64,000 nt of DNA from Frankia canadensis. GTDB taxonomy: Bacteria > Actinomycetota > Actinomycetes > Frankiales > Frankiaceae. Below the pieces are notes generated by a model. The model ran no database searches. It saw only the letters and a list, made by a program, of their open reading frames with translations, and had not been told where the DNA came from. The DNA is taken from assembly GCF_900197875.1 (NCBI RefSeq), contig NZ_FZMO01000445.1, forward strand, positions 1-64,000. The letters run 5' to 3'. Shown piece by piece: positions 63,015 through 64,000 of the stretch. Numbering within the stretch: the first letter of the stretch is position 1; every line of letters begins with the position of its first letter. Both the position numbers and the translations under genes were made by a program.

Positions 63015-63398
63015 GAAACGTCCCCCTCGGATGCTCCCTCGCACGGCGGCTGCCACGTGTGCCGCCGTGCCGGGTACCAGGAGCGGCGGCGAACCACGAA
63101 CGCCGGCGCCGCCCGGCCGCGGCTGTGCGCCGCCACCCGACCGACCCGTTGTACCCGGACGATTCGACCGAGGTGCCGGTGCTCGCGCGGGCGGGGGTGG
63201 GGCCCGCGTGACGTGTTCACGGAGCATCGAGGGTCCGGCCGGCCGCGTCCGCACCAACGTCGGCGGTCGGGGCGCGCGGCCGGCCGGGGACCCGGGCGCC
63301 CGGGTGGGTGCCCGCCCGGGCGGCGCACCGGGCCCGTCGAAGCCGCTCGTACCTGGGCTCGGGCGGCGCTCGGCGGGGCGCTGGGTGCGGGCGGTGCG
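63015..63398. other. Intergenic region between kinase and geosmin synthase
   Basis: About 380 bp of very high GC with no gene supported. Contains the leader of the kinase gene. Confidence 0.45.
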
Positions 63399-64000
63399 CT
63401 ACCGGGCGACGAGTCGGCGGATGTCCGTGCTGGCGGTGCCGAGCCCGCTCGGGCTGCCGAAGGGGCGCCGGTCGGCGGCCGGGTGGTAGCGCAGCTCGGC
63501 CTCCTCGTATCGGTGGGTCCCTTCGTGCCAGCGCAGGATGCCGGCGAGCCAGTGCTGGAGCTCCCCGATGTAGCGGCCCAGCGCCCCGCGGATCTCGCCG
63601 TCGAGCTCCATCTGGTCGAACAGCGCGGGCAGCTCCTCGGCGATGATGTGCTCGAACTGGCGCATCCGGGCCGTCATCAGGTCGTTGACCACCTCGACTG
63701 CGCGCTCGCGGTCGCAGCCGAGGAAGTTCTCGACGACGAGCACACAGTTGTGGATCTCGCCCTCGAACTGGATCTCCTTCTGGTAGGAGAAGACGTCGTT
63801 GAGCAGGCAGGCGTAGTCGGCCGCCGCGTTCTCCAGCGACCGCATCGGCCTGGTGCGGAAGACCTCCGCGGGCACGGTGCTCGCGTGGGCGAGCCGGCAC
63901 AGGCTCATCGTCAGGTCCGAGCCGAAGGTGGCGCGGCGCATCTCCAGGTAGTCGATGGGATCGGGGATGCGGTTGACGGCCGCGTTCGCCAGTTCCCACA
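63399..64000 (-). CDS. geoA: Geosmin synthase, C-terminal part (truncated by window edge)
   Basis: About 200 C-terminal residues; the 5' end lies beyond the right edge. Reading from the edge gives DPIDYLEMRRATFGSDLTMS, then SLENAAADYACLLNDVFSYQ. This is the NSE metal-binding triad NDxxSxxKE (NDVFSYQKE) of class I terpene cyclases. GEIHNCVLVVENFLGCD and ELQHWLAGILRWHEGTHRY match the C-terminal domain of germacradienol/geosmin synthase as remembered. That domain converts germacradienol to geosmin; the N-terminal domain (FPP to germacradienol) is not in the window. Stop is TAG at 63399. Confidence 0.88.
   Translation of the reverse strand, partial: WELANAAVNRIPDPIDYLEMRRATFGSDLTMSLCRLAHASTVPAEVFRTRPMRSLENAAADYACLLNDVFSYQKEIQFEGEIHNCVLVVENFLGCDRERAVEVVNDLMTARMRQFEHIIAEELPALFDQMELDGEIRGALGRYIGELQHWLAGILRWHEGTHRYEEAELRYHPAADRRPFGSPSGLGTASTDIRRLVAR

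Overview
The window is 64 kb of very GC-rich DNA with actinobacterial gene content: WhiB-family regulator, CarD, DisA, PASTA-type penicillin-binding protein, MarP, PPOX/F420-type enzyme and geosmin synthase. Gene order closely matches two separate blocks of the Mycobacterium tuberculosis chromosome: Rv3670-Rv3683 on the left (ephE, marP, NUDIX, nth, crp, metallo-beta-lactamase, RidA, DUF4177, two ArsA-like ATPases, whiB4, ponA2, metallophosphoesterase) and Rv3579c-Rv3589 on the right (rlmB, cysS, ispF, ispD, carD, lpqE, radA, disA, mutY). The high GC, alanine/proline-rich extensions and geosmin synthase suggest a Frankia-like or related soil actinobacterium. That genus call is an inference from memory and was not tested by any search.

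Layout. 1-24 kb: conserved stress, cell-wall and DNA-repair block, ending in a metallophosphoesterase, a tRNA-Pro(CGG) with its own intrinsic terminator, and a divergent, stand-alone uridylate-kinase-like gene. A large zinc-ribbon/class III cyclase/AAA/TPR protein is inserted between crp and the metallo-beta-lactamase gene. 24-28 kb: an accessory leftward cluster containing an ACP-GNAT fusion, a fatty-acyl-AMP-ligase-like enzyme, a SnoaL-like protein and a small secreted protein. It looks like a compact acyl-transfer pathway of unknown product and is the strongest candidate for an undescribed system. 28-30 kb: prolyl-tRNA synthetase (short, archaeal/eukaryal-like type) and a small hypothetical gene. 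30-36 kb: a phosphate-uptake operon pstSCAB with a PHO-box-like repeat upstream, followed by an OmpR-like regulator that lacks the phospho-acceptor aspartate.

36-50 kb: mutY, disA, radA and an LpqE-like lipoprotein run leftward; carD, ispD, ispF, a PPOX protein and cysS run rightward; then an FHA protein, a small coupled gene and a PP2C phosphatase run leftward, followed by rlmB. 50-64 kb is more accessory: a 724-residue membrane protein built of two degenerate histidine-kinase-like modules, an Rpf-like secreted muralytic protein behind a c-di-AMP (ydaO-type) riboswitch, an XRE-HTH/peptide-deformylase fusion, a proline-rich hypothetical, an alpha/beta-hydrolase lipoprotein that has lost its nucleophile serine, an ABC exporter half-transporter, a Ser/Thr kinase and the C-terminal half of a geosmin synthase cut by the window edge.

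Functional links visible inside the window: DisA (c-di-AMP synthase) and a c-di-AMP riboswitch controlling a muralytic enzyme; FHA, PP2C phosphatase and Ser/Thr kinase as phospho-signalling parts; Crp beside a cyclase-domain protein; and translationally coupled pairs (nth/NUDIX, pstC/pstA, ispD/ispF, FAAL/SnoaL, DUF4177/RidA). Short in-frame tandem repeats recur inside genes and between them. No CRISPR array, insertion sequence, rRNA or prophage was recognised.
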